DNA from: Diacronema lutheri | Taxonomy: Eukaryota > Haptophyta > Pavlovophyceae > Pavlovales > Pavlovaceae | DNA: 64,000 bases | Assembly: GCA_019448385.1 (NCBI GenBank) | Contig: JAGTXO010000021.1 | Location: 62,001-126,000 of the forward strand | Direction of reading: 5' to 3' | Shown here: positions 1 to 9,914 of the stretch, piece by piece | Layout: every line of letters starts with the position of its first letter | Numbering within the stretch: the first letter of the stretch is position 1 | Program-made: the position numbers and the translations under genes | Notes under the pieces: generated by a model | Seen by the model: only the letters and a program-made list of their open reading frames with translations | What the model was told of the DNA's origin: nothing | Database searches by the model: none

Positions 1-960
1 GCGCTCAAACCAGTCGCGCAGAGCGGCGGGCGATGCGCCAAGCACCGCGACGGCAGCGGCGCGCGCGTTCGCCGCCGACCAGTCACACCGCAGCCCGCCG
101 CCAAGGGAAAGGGGCGGCAATGGCAGCCGCGCCCACGAGCCGTCGCGCGCCGGACACACGTGGAAGCGAGTTGGCAGACCGCCGCGCGCGCGCGCCGCAG
201 CGGCGCGCGCGTCGGCCGGCGCCGACGCGGCGCGCGCGCACGGCAGGAGCGACGCCTCGCACAGCGTCGAGGCGCCACGCGGGCCAGCCGCCGGCGAGAC
301 GGTCAGCACGGTGCTGATGCGCAGCCGCTCGAGCGCCGTCGCGGGCAGCCGCGGCAGCGCCGAGCTGAGGCCGCCGCCCACGTGCGCGCGACGCGGCGCG
401 TCGTCGTCGGCCGCTGGCGGGGCGCCGTCCAGATCGGCCTCGTCGCCGGCCCACGCGCACGACGACGGCACGAATATCCCCTCGTGCTCGGGGTAGCGTA
501 GCGGCCGGCCGCCCGCGAGGAGCACGTCGAGCGGATGGACTGATCGCGGGATCGCCGCCGAGGCGAGGACGCACGTGAGCAGCGCCTCGGCGTTCGAAAA
601 GCGGCACAACGTCGCGGGCTCGCCCGTTTCGCACGCCGTCGCGCCGAGGAAGAGCGAGCCCGACGCGTCCGCCAAGGAGCTCGCGCGCACCGAGCCGCAA
701 CCGGGCTCGAGCTCATGCGCCAGCTGCGCGAACGCGCCGCCGCGGAACGCAGCCTCGGCAAAGCGATCCAGAGCCGACGGCGTCTCGCGCGGCAGGAGCG
801 CGGCGGCCGCCGCGACGATCGCGCCGCCCGAGGTGCCGGCGAACGCGACCATGTGTGCGCCCCACTTGGGCGCGTCGTGCAACAGCGCGCGCACGACGCC
901 CAGCTGATAGCAGAGGAGGTGGCCCGAGCCGCTCAGCGAGAGCAGCAGCCGGGGCGGCAT
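1..960 (-). CDS. Patatin-like phospholipase, partial (runs off left edge)
   Basis: The minus-strand frame starting at the ATG at 958-960 stays open to base 1. It begins MPPRLLLSLSGSGHL and has the patatin layout: a glycine-rich oxyanion loop (SGSGHL, residues 9-14), a nucleophile elbow FAGTSGGAIVAAA (GxSxG, serine near residue 44), and a later VGGGLSSALP segment where the family's catalytic Asp-Gly-Gly normally lies. Patatins are Ser/Asp-dyad acyl hydrolases acting on membrane or storage lipids. The Asp is replaced by Gly here (nearby Asp residues precede it), so activity is uncertain. The C-terminus is outside the window and an intron in the arginine-rich tail cannot be excluded. A foldback transposon begins 66 bp upstream of the ATG. 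Family assignment is confident; substrate is unknown. Confidence 0.8.
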   Translation of the reverse strand, partial: MPPRLLLSLSGSGHLLCYQLGVVRALLHDAPKWGAHMVAFAGTSGGAIVAAAAALLPRETPSALDRFAEAAFRGGAFAQLAHELEPGCGSVRASSLADASGSLFLGATACETGEPATLCRFSNAEALLTCVLASAAIPRSVHPLDVLLAGGRPLRYPEHEGIFVPSSCAWAGDEADLDGAPPAADDDAPRRAHVGGGLSSALPRLPATALERLRISTVLTVSPAAGPRGASTLCEASLLPCARAASAPADARAAAARARGGLPTRFHVCPARDGSWARLPLPPLSLGGGLRCDWSAANARAAAVAVLGASPAALRDWFER

Positions 961-1026
961 GCTTTTCCCGCCCTCGTGAGGGCCGAGCCGCGTCCTTCAC
1001 AATCTGGACGCGCCAAATACGAAGTA

Positions 1027-1415
1027 CGCGTTGGGTTGGGGAAGTCCACTCGCGAAAAAAAAGAGGAAAAGCAGCCGAGCGGGAAGAGATGTCACGCACG
1101 CGTGCCGGCGGGCGCGCGGGCGGCGGGCCGGAGCTCGCAGTGGCCAATGCGGCCGATGCGCGTGTCGCGCGCTCGGCTGTGGGTGCATCATCAGCTGACG
1201 CACCCGGAGCCGAGCGCGCGACACGCGCTTCGGCCGACTCACTGACTTCCGCATCGGAGGGCGCGCCGGCGGATGCGCCGGTGCGCGCGCCGGCCGCGCA
1301 CGACGCATCGGACGGTGATGCTCATGACGGCGACGGCGCGTTTCTGCAAGGTGCGCATGCTAAGCGGCCCGGCGACCGTAAGCGGCGCATCACGCAGCTC
1401 ATGCACGTGTGGGTA
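1027..1415 (+). repeat. Left terminal inverted repeat of the 1-kb foldback element
   Basis: Pairs with 1653-2044 on the opposite strand over about 390 bp. Its outer end carries an A-run (about 1055-1063) matched by a T-run in the right arm. The ATG of the internal reading frame (1089) lies within this arm, so the arm also encodes about 110 residues, rich in Ala, Arg and Gly, of the frame leading into the helix-turn-helix. Confidence 0.85.
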
Positions 1416-1652
1416 GGCCGTCCATCCGAGCACGTCTCGCTGGTAAAGTACATCGCCGAGGTCAATCAGACTTTCGAGAACGTGGTCTGCTTCAAAACGG
1501 TGCTTCGGGCGCTCCGGCGCTTCGATCAGACCGGGCTCGTCGACATCCCGCCGGCGGCGCCGCGTGTGCGGATGATCGGCGCCGACGGGATCGCGAGGCT
1601 GAAGGCGATTATCGAAAGTCTGATTGACCCATCCGAGCACGTCTCGCTGGTA
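1089..1652 (+). pseudogene. Truncated Tc1/mariner-like transposase, N-terminal HTH only
   Basis: An open frame from the ATG at 1089 reads through the left arm into a compact domain at about 1440-1625 with the pattern KTVLRALRRFDQTGLVDIPP followed by GADGIARLKAIIESL. This matches the first homeodomain-like HTH of Tc1/mariner and IS630 transposases (a R-x-L-x-R-[FY]-x-x-T-G-x-V turn, then a linker and a downstream helix). The domain is bracketed by a 24-bp direct repeat encoding PSEHVSLV twice in the same frame. No catalytic DDE/D region follows; the frame runs antisense into the right arm and stops at 1832. It may still bind the element's ends, but that is inference. Confidence 0.65.
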
Positions 1653-2044
1653 TACCCACACGTGCATGAGCTGCGGGGTGATGCGCCGCTTACGGTCGCC
1701 GGGCCGCTTAGCATGCGCACCTTGCAGAAACGCGCCGTCGCCGTCATGAGCATCACCGTCCGATGCGTCGTGCGCGGCCGGCGCGCGCACCGGCGCATCC
1801 GCCGGCGCGCCCTCCGATGCGGAAGTCAGTGAGTCGGCCGAGGCGCGTGTCGCGCGCTCGGCTCCGGGTGCGTCAGCTGATGATGCACCCACAGCCGAGC
1901 GCGCGACACGCGCATCGGCCGCATTGGCCACTGCGAGCTCCGGCCCGCCGCCCGCGCGCCCGCCGGCACGCGTGCGTGACATCTCTTCCCGCTCGGCTGC
2001 TTTTCCTCTTTTTTTTCGCGAGTGGACTTCCCCAACCCAACGCG
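1653..2044 (-). repeat. Right terminal inverted repeat of the 1-kb foldback element
   Basis: Reverse complement of 1027-1415 with a 3-nt insertion near 1675 and scattered substitutions. It ends ACGCG immediately before the TA at 2045-2046. Confidence 0.85.
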
Positions 2045-2101
2045 TAGTACCGAGTGCGGGGGCCAGACCTCCTCAGGAGAGCCACTGTGAGATGTCGCGC
2101 G

Positions 2102-2255
2102 TCAGTCAGCGCCCATGTGCACGTTGGCTCGCCGGATGCGCGGCTTCGTGTGGCCCTGCGCGCTGGTGCGGTGGCGCACGCGACGCCATATCGAGGGCGG
2201 TGAGCCACGAGGCGCGCATCCGCGCGAGTGCGAGTGGACGCGAAGGAGGGGGGCG

Positions 2256-2288
<33 letters not shown>

Positions 2289-2839
2289 CGGATGCTCACC
2301 TGGTTAGGCTGCTGGTGCGTCGCGCGCGACTCGTGCTCCTCGCGCTGCGGCGACTTTTCCAAAGCGTGCGCGTCGGCATTGCCGGAGCTCCCAGCTGGCG
2401 CGGCGCACGCCTCGTCGTCGCCAACGGCGCGCCCTTTTGCCGTCGCGCTGACCTCGTCGGCGTGGTGGTAGCGGCGGCTCGGCGCGGCGATGGCCACCCG
2501 CTCGTCCGGGATGAGCTCGTCGACGTCGAGAATCATCTCGTCCGCGTCGGCGTGCAGCGCGGCCTCGGCAAGCGCGGCCTCCTCTTCGTTCAGGTGCGTG
2601 CGCTCGCGCTTGCGCGCCTCGAGCAGCGCGTCCGCCACCGCCTGCGCCGACTCGCGCGTCGTCGGCTCGTCTTCGCACGCCGAGCCCGAGGCGCTGCTCG
2701 CGACCGCATCGGGCGAGCGCGCGCCAGCCAAGAACCTGAGAGGCGGCGGGTGCGCTCGCCCAGCCGCCGCGTTCACCGCCGCGTGCGCCATCGCGCCCGA
2801 GCTGAGGAACAGCATTCCGAGAACTGCCACGGCAAACAT
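2102..2839 (-). CDS. Small secreted or ER-lumen protein, unknown function
   Basis: The ATG at 2837-2839 begins MFAVAVLGMLFLSSGAMAHA, a clear signal peptide (hydrophobic core at residues 3-14, A-x-A-like site near residue 20). The rest of the 197-residue product is charged, with an acidic stretch (DADEMILDVDELIPDE) and many Ala/Glu/Arg residues, possibly helical. I recognise no family. Exon 1 is 2300-2839. A GTGAGC donor follows and an intron at 2156-2299 carries a 31-nt C-run on the sense strand. The acceptor GCGCAG leads into exon 2 (2102-2155, ending ANVHMGAD), which joins in phase 0. It is divergent from CWC25 across a 139-bp spacer. Intron placement is good; function is unknown. Confidence 0.6.
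2257..2287 (-). repeat. 31-nt homopolymer (G on +, C on sense strand) in an intron
   Basis: A pure G run on the plus strand inside the intron of the secreted-protein gene, about 12 bases inside the 5' splice site. It is one of nine such C/G tracts of 17 nt or more in the window. Confidence 0.9.
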
Positions 2840-2978
2840 CCCCGCCGGGCAAGGGAACGGACGTCCGTCCGGCCGGAAGTGAATTGTGCGTTGCCGTTTT
2901 ACGGCCGTTTTGCCGGCCTGTTGACAAAGACGTGACGGCCGCTGCGCGAGGACGCACACAAGCAAGCAAGCAAACAGC
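2840..2978. promoter_or_regulatory. Divergent promoter region, secreted protein / CWC25
   Basis: 139 bp between two opposed start codons. It is less GC-rich than the genes and holds CCGGAAGTGAATTG (about 2872-2885), an ETS-like GGAA core, followed by a symmetrical CCGTTTTACGGCCGTTTTGC stretch. No TATA box is visible. A shared bidirectional promoter is inferred from geometry only. Confidence 0.4.
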
Positions 2979-3931
2979 ATGGCCGGGAAGGGCCTATCCT
3001 TCTTGCACAAGAAGACATGGCACGTGCAGCGCTTCGACAACATCGAGAAGAAGTGGCTGGCGGAGCAGAAGCAGGCGGAGGAGGTGCATAAGGTCGAGCT
3101 GCTACGCAAGGAGCGTGAGGAGGACCGCCAGCTTGAGGAGCTTCGCGCTCTGCAGGAGCAGGCGACGGGCAAAAAGTCGGCGCCGCGCCTCGACTGGCTG
3201 TACGAGGTGCCAAAGACGAGCCAGGCGGAGCACCTGCTCGGCAAGCCGGTGGAAAGCACGGTCGAGGAGTCCGACGTCAAGCAGGTCGCCGCCGTGCCCG
3301 GCTCGGCCTTCCTCCGCAAGGGCGCGACGAGCGCCAACGAGCGGTTCGCGCTAATCAACCAAGACCCTCTCGTCGCGATCAAGCGGCAGGAGCAGGCCGC
3401 GCTGCAGGCGGTGCTGAGCAACCCAGTCAAGATGCGGCAAATACGGCAGCAGGCCGCCGCGCGCGCCGACGGCGCCGCGCCGCCCCCGCACCGCCCGCCC
3501 TCCGGCGCCGGTGCGGGCAGCGCGTCCGACACGTCGTCCGACTCGAGCTCGGACGCGTCCGACACCGCGTCGGGCTCGGCGGAGCGGCGCGCGCGCAAGA
3601 AGGCGCGTCGACGCGAGCGGCACGCGGAGAAGAAGGCGTCTAAGCGCGAGCGCAAGGCGCGCCGCGCCGGCCGCGCCGAGCGCGGCGATGACGCGGCCGA
3701 CCGCGAGGCGGCCGAACGGCACGACGACGGCGGCGGCGGCGGCGCGCAACGCGAGAGCCGACGCGGCAAGCGCAGCAGCCGGAGCAGCGGCGGTCGTGAC
3801 AAGGCGGGCGGCGTGGACAAGGATCGGCATCGAGATAGGAAACGCCATCGCCACACCGACCGCCACGCCGACGAGCGCGCCGACGAGCGCGCCGAGCGCC
3901 ACGACGCCGACGGCGGCGCCGCGCTGCCGCT

Positions 3932-3962
<31 letters not shown>

Positions 3963-4724
3963 GGCGCGCGTGCCGCGGGCACGCCGCCGCCGACCTTTGC
4001 GCCGGGGATGGGCACGTCGGCGCTGATTGGCGGGTACGGCCTCAACCACACGCGCGCGCCCGAGCTCGTCGGCCACGACCGCGCCTCAGCGAACGCGCAA
4101 GACGCGCTCGCCACGCACCGCGTTGCGCTCGCCCAGCTCCACGCGGCGCGCGCCGCGTCGCTCGCGGCCGGTCCGGCCGGCGTGGCGGGCGGCGGTGTCG
4201 GCGCGGCGCACCGCAGGGTCGGCGCGCCGCCGCGCGCGCTCAGCGCGGAGGAGAAAGAGCGTCGCCGTCGGGTGCGCGCCACTGCGCCCGCCGTCGCATG
4301 AGCAGCGCGCGCCCGCCGCGCGCGCTGCGCGCGCCCGCCGTGAGTGCGCGTGCGCGCGCCTCAGGCGCGCGCCGCGACGCGTGTGCCCCGTGCGCGTGTG
4401 CTCTCGCGCGTCGCGCCTAAGGAGATGCTCACGGCTGCTGACGAGCATGAGAGTCAGCGGGTCGCGCGCATTGCGCGGCAGGCGCGCGACGCCGCCTCGG
4501 CGGCTGCTGCGGACGTGCGGGGCTGCTTGCGCACCGGCGAGCCTGCGGAGGGCGCGGGCCACGGCGGCCGCGCGCAGCCCGCGTTCCTTGAGGCCGTGCG
4601 GCGCGACGCGATGGGCGCGGACGGCGGCGGCTCGGCAAGCGTCGAGGAGGCGGTGCGCAGGCGGCAGCATTACATGCAGCGCTCGGCAGAGGTGTCGGAA
4701 GGCCGCGCGTTCGCGCGCCACTGA
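2979..4724 (+). CDS. CWC25: Pre-mRNA-splicing factor CWC25
   Basis: The N-terminus MAGKGLSFLHKKTWHVQRFD is the conserved CWC25/CIR N domain, followed by a long helical run (about residues 12-60, EKKWLAEQKQAEEVHKVELL). CWC25 joins the activated spliceosome and promotes the first transesterification near the branch site. The middle is low-complexity: Ser/Asp runs, RS/KR-rich segments and a proline stretch around residues 311-322. The frame reaches GAGAAAGAGCG then a GTGCGC donor at 4272. A 150-nt intron ends CTAAG at 4421, and exon 2 (4422-4724) continues in phase 0 as EMLTAADEHESQRV and ends with the family's C-terminal block (FLEAVRRDAM, VEEAVRRRQHYMQRSAEV). Without splicing the frame stops at 4301 and loses this block. 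Product 531 residues. Confidence 0.9.
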
Positions 4725-5477
<753 letters not shown>

Positions 5478-8400
5478 TCAGCGCATGGGCTGCGGACACG
5501 TACTGGCACGCGCAGACGGTGCCACGACGAGCGGTCCAAATGGCGCAAAATGCTCGAGCGCGAAAGCGGCCAGTTCGGCGGGCAAGCTGCCGCCGCCGCC
5601 TTTCGTGCCGCCATCGCCACCACCGTCCGCCGGCCACGCGGCGATGCGCAGCTCGACCGATTCGTCGATGCACTCGGCGAAGAAGCGTGTATCATCGAGC
5701 CCACTCAGCGCGGGCGCCCACGGCGGCTCGATCTGGCCGGCCTCAAGCGCGGCCCAGTCGAGGCCCGCAAACCACTCGTGCGCCTTCACGTCCGCTGCGC
5801 CACCGTCGAGATTCCCCAGCCGGTGCGACGGGCGGTGCGTGAGGAGCGCGCGCACGAGCCGGCTCGCGGCCGCGTGCGCCGTCACCTCGTCTGCGGACGG
5901 CGGCCCGCCGTCGGCGGCGGCGGGCGGCGGGAGCGGCGGCACATTCGCCTCAAGGATGTTGCGGTAAACTTGCAGGGGCGCCTTGGCGCAGAACGGCGAT
6001 CTGCCCGCGATCATCTCAAAAACGAGCACGCCGAGCGCCCACCAATCAACCGACTGCGTGTACCCCGACGGCGAGCAGATCATCTCGGGCGCCATGTACT
6101 CTGGCGTGCCGCACAGCGTCGTGGCGCGCTCGCCGTGCGCCGCGCGCAGCTCCCGCGCGAACCCAAAATCTGCGACGTGACGGCGGCCGCGTGTGGCGCG
6201 CGGCGCACACGGCGCCCGTGAGCGCTGTCGGCGGCGCTCGTGACGCGCGCGCGCGACGCGAGCGCGCACGACGCGGCGCGCGGCGGAGCGCACCGGCCAG
6301 CTTGCAGTAGCCCTTGTGGTCGATGAGCAGATTTTCGGGCTTGAGGTCGCGGTAGGCGATTTCAAGCGCACCGAGCCTCTCGAGGGCGAGCGCAACGCAC
6401 GCCGCATAGAAGCGCGCGTCGACTGCGGCGCACAGGCGGCCTTTGGGCGCGGAGACGAGTCGCGTGAAGAGCTCGCCGCCCGCGCACAGCTCGGTCAGGA
6501 AGTAGACGCAGCTCTCGTCGTGGAAGGCGCGGAACAGCCGCACGATGTTCGGGTGGCGCGCGCGCATCATCAGAGCGCGCTCGTTGAGCACGTGGTTGCG
6601 GTTGGACGACGCGAGCACCGCGCCCTTCCGGATCACCTTCAGCGCGCCGTACGCGCGCCACGCGCTCCCGCGGCGCGCGCCGGGCGCGCGCTCGCGCTGC
6701 GTCTGCGGGCCCGCCGCGCCGCCGGCGCGCGCGCAGTCGAACGCGCCGTCGGCTGACGCCCACGCCGGCGCAGACGACGCGCACGCACGCGCGCCGCACG
6801 GCGTCGACGCGCATGCTGACTCGGCCGACGCGCGCGCGGAGAGGAAGCCGTCGTTATGGGCGTCGCCTCGCCGCGCCGACGCGCGCGCGCCCACGCCGCC
6901 GCCGGGCGCAAGGGCGCACGCTGCCGCGCCCTCCGCAGCGTCGTCCGCCGATGGCACGTCCTCCGGCGCGCCGTCCGGCGCGCTGACGAGCAGCACGCGC
7001 CCGTACGAGCCGACGCCGAGCACCGCGCTAGCGCGCAGGGCCGTCGGGTGCACCGCGAGGAGCTGCGCCTCCGTCGAATCAAGCAGCTCACGCGCGCGCG
7101 CCGCCGCCTCGCGTGCATCGATGCTCACGCCGGTCGGGCAGCTCGGCATCGCGACGCTGCATCGGCGCGAGCGCGTGAGGCTGGCGAGCGCGTTGGGCTC
7201 GAGCTCGCCCGACGCGAACTGGTCGAGCGCTGCGTGATCGAATCCCGCCGCAGCCGCGGCGGCGACGAGCGGGTTGTTTGCGAGCGCGACCGACACTCGC
7301 AGGGTGAGCGCAGGCGCGACGCGCGGCGGATGTGACGCTGCGCTCGGCTGCAGCGCGGCGGTGCCGCGCTCGGGCGAGGCGCCCGTCGAGCGTAGCCCGG
7401 CGTGCGGGACCAAGGCGGCGGTCACCCCTCGCGTCATCGCCGCGTCGGGCGACCCGAGCGCGCGCACCGCACCGTCCGCGCGCTCGCAGCACGAAAGGCC
7501 CGGCGACAGAAACTCGTGCCACGTCGCGAGCTGCGCGCCGCCCTGTCCCGCGCTACGCGCGTCCGCGGCGGACGCGCGGTTCGCCGCGGGCGATGGTGCG
7601 CACGGCGCGCTGCCAAACGCGCCACTCTGCTCACGCGGCGCGGCGGAGGCGAAGGACACCGCCGCCGCGTCGTGTGGCGCCACGCGCGTGCTGCTGTGTG
7701 GACCAGCCGCGCCGCCGTCGGCCGCGCTGAGCCCCGCCGCGGCGTGCGCGCTCGCCCCCGCCGCGGCGAGCTTGTGCCGCGTGGCGGCGTCCACGCTCTG
7801 CGCCGCGCCGTCGCGCCCGATCGCGCCACGCGACGCGGGCGGCGCGGGCTTCGTGCGAGGCGGCGTCATGGCGATGCCGTCCGCGCCGTCCGCGCCGTCC
7901 GCGTCCGCTGCGCCCGCCGTGCCCGCCGCGCGCGCAAGCGTTTCGCGCCTGCGTGCGTACTCGCGCACCCGGCCCTGCGCGCCTCGGTGAAGCGCGGAAA
8001 TGAGCGGCGCGAACTCGAGCACGTGCCGCTTCCGCACGGCGAGGAGCGTGCACGTTGAACGGCCGGTGACTGTCACAGTCGCGGTGCGCGGCTTGTCGGT
8101 GAGAACGGACACCTCCCCAAACCAGTCGGTTGGATAGCGCGTCATCGTGACCGAGCGCTGCGGCGTGGGCGCGGGCGCGGGCGTGGGGCCGGGGCCGGGC
8201 GCAGCGGCAGGCGCGAGGGCAAGCGTAGGCGCAGCCATCGTGATGTCGACGCGCCCGTCGAGAATAATGTAGAGGGCTGAATCGGCGTGGCTCGGCTCGC
8301 CCTGCCGGATGAGCACGTGCCCGACTGGGACCGTCACCTCCTCGAAGAGGGCGCACAGCTCGCGCAGCAGCAGCGGCGTCGAAGGCGCGCGCGGCGAGGG

Positions 8401-9636
8401 AGGCCACTCGCCGTTCGCGCAGCGCGCGCACCCGACGGTACAGCCGGCGCATGGTGCGCCGCTGCCCGCACTGCCGGCAATGGCACACGACCCGACGCAG
8501 CCATTGCCACCGCACGCGCCATACGAGGCGTTGGGGCTCGCCATGAGGATGTCCGAGTGCGCGCTCGCACCAGCGCCCGCGCCATCTCCACACGCGCCGC
8601 CACCGCCGCTCGCGTCTGCGAGGAGGGGCTGGAGCAGCGGCACGCGCGAGACGACGTGCTGCAGCACGCGGTCGCGTAGCACGCGCCCAACCTCTGCCGA
8701 GAGCAGCTGCGTCACCGTGCGCGAGTCGAGCGCGAGGCAGGTGGCATCGCCGACTGCGTGCGCCGACGAAGCGCGCAGCGCGGGCGGCGCGCGCGCAGCG
8801 AGGAGGAGGACGGCCTCGCCGAAGAAGTCGGGAGCGAGCAGCAACGATTCAGGCGCGCGCGCGCCCGTCGCGACGATCGAGATCGAGTCGCGCGAGCGCT
8901 GCGGGCCGAGGCCGCTGAGCGCGCCGCCGTCCGGCGGCACGCCATCACCGCCGCCGCGGCCGTCGGGCGTGCTGCCCGGCGCGTCGCCGCCGCTGCACGA
9001 GACGCGGACGGTGCCGCGCGTGAGCACAAACATGCACGAGCGCTCGTCCATCGCCTCGCCCTCCGCGAAGATGCGCTCGCCGTCGCTGAACCGCGTCTCG
9101 ACCATTGTCGCGGCGACGCGCGCGAGCTCGGCCGCGGTGAGCGTGGACAGGAGGGGAATCGACTGCAGCACGTCAAGGTGGACGTTGGCAGATGCACGTG
9201 CAAGCATGATCGCGCGGTGATACGCCGCGCGGTCGATCGCGAAGAGTACGCACGACGTGCGCGCAATCACGTCCGCTGTGCGCTTCGTATTGTACACGAG
9301 CGCGACCTCGCCAAATAGGTCGCCCGGGCGCATGCTGCGCAGCACGCCATCCACATCGTTGCGCATGGCATCGAGGTGACCGGACTGTACGAGGTAGCAA
9401 CCACCCGATGACGAGCCCTGCACCACCACCTTGGTGCCCGCCGCGACCTCCTCGCGCCGAGCGAGCGGCAGGAGCTCGTCGACTGCGTCGGCAAGGAGCG
9501 AGTGCGAGCGGAGCATCGCCTCGAGGTGCTCGCGCTCGCCGGTTTGCAGCGGCGGGCCGGGCTCGTTGGCGGGTGCGTACTTCACGCCCGCGCGCCGCTG
9601 ACGCTCCTCCGCGCCAAGCCGCGCCCTCTTCCACAT
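5478..9636 (-). CDS. Cyclic-nucleotide-dependent protein kinase (PKG-like AGC kinase, three CNB domains)
   Basis: About 1344 residues from the ATG at 9636 (an in-frame ATG at 9753 would add 39). Three cyclic-nucleotide-binding domains follow one another: CNB1 with cassette FGEVALVYNTKRTADV (about residues 90-105), a degenerate CNB2 (FFGEAVLLLAARAPPA), and CNB3 (WFGEVSVLTDKPRTATV). Long Ala/Gly-rich linkers precede an AGC kinase domain: GVGSYGRV loop, ALKVIRK lysine, AYRDLKPENLL catalytic loop (Tyr for His), DFGFAREL, TTLCGTPEYMAPEM activation loop, and an RPSHRLGN-type C-lobe. The intron at 6170-6293 (GTGCGC...GCAG) splits KLA/DFG in phase 1; exon 2 is 5478-6169. CNB2 lacks the usual cassette Arg, so it may not bind nucleotide. 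cGMP versus cAMP specificity cannot be read. An inverted partial copy lies at 11636-12983. Confidence 0.9.
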
Positions 9637-9914
9637 GTGCCGCACAACGCCGTCGGTACAACCGCAAACGTTTTTGCCTATGCTGAGTTTTGAGTTTTCC
9701 CTTTCCCCATCACTTTTTGGAACGGCGCTTATGAGTATGATTTTCATACTCATCTTGTACCCCAAACCGCTGGGCGGCGAGGGCGCGAGGCGCGTGCGTC
9801 TGCTGCGGCTCTGGCGATGTGAGCGGTCACACGGCGATATCCCCCCCCCCCCCCCCCCCCCCCCCCCGGCCTCGGACGGGGCTGAAAGGACGCACCCCAC
9901 GCACTGGACGCGTC
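9637..9914. other. Spacer upstream of the kinase gene, with 27-nt C run
   Basis: It holds an AT-richer stretch around 9670-9760 (kinase promoter or 5' leader, with the alternative ATG at 9753) and a pure C run at 9841-9867, 47 bp downstream of the helicase stop. No gene. Confidence 0.5.
9841..9867. repeat. 27-nt poly-C tract
   Basis: Uninterrupted C run on the plus strand between the 3' end of the helicase gene and the 5' end of the kinase gene. Confidence 0.9.

Larger units (their letters stand above)
1027..2044. mobile_element. Foldback Tc1/mariner-type element, 1018 bp
   Basis: Two long inverted arms (1027-1415 and 1653-2044) are near-identical when one is reverse-complemented, apart from a 3-nt indel and a few substitutions. 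The element starts CGCGTTGGGTTGGGGAAG and both ends abut a TA dinucleotide (1025-1026 and 2045-2046), the target duplication typical of IS630/Tc1/mariner transposons. Only about 240 bp separate the arms, and that spacer encodes a transposase-type helix-turn-helix. No DDE catalytic region is present, so it is a non-autonomous, internally deleted derivative needing a transposase in trans. The small divergence between arms suggests a fairly young insertion. Confidence 0.85.

Noticed and set aside
1089-1832. Host protein gene in the 1-kb inverted repeat
   Set aside because: The same product is readable from both strands because the arms are palindromic copies; the core is a transposase HTH.
4272-4301. 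CWC25 ending at the first stop (4301)
   Set aside because: A GT-AG intron restores the conserved C-terminal block in frame; ending at 4301 would lose it.
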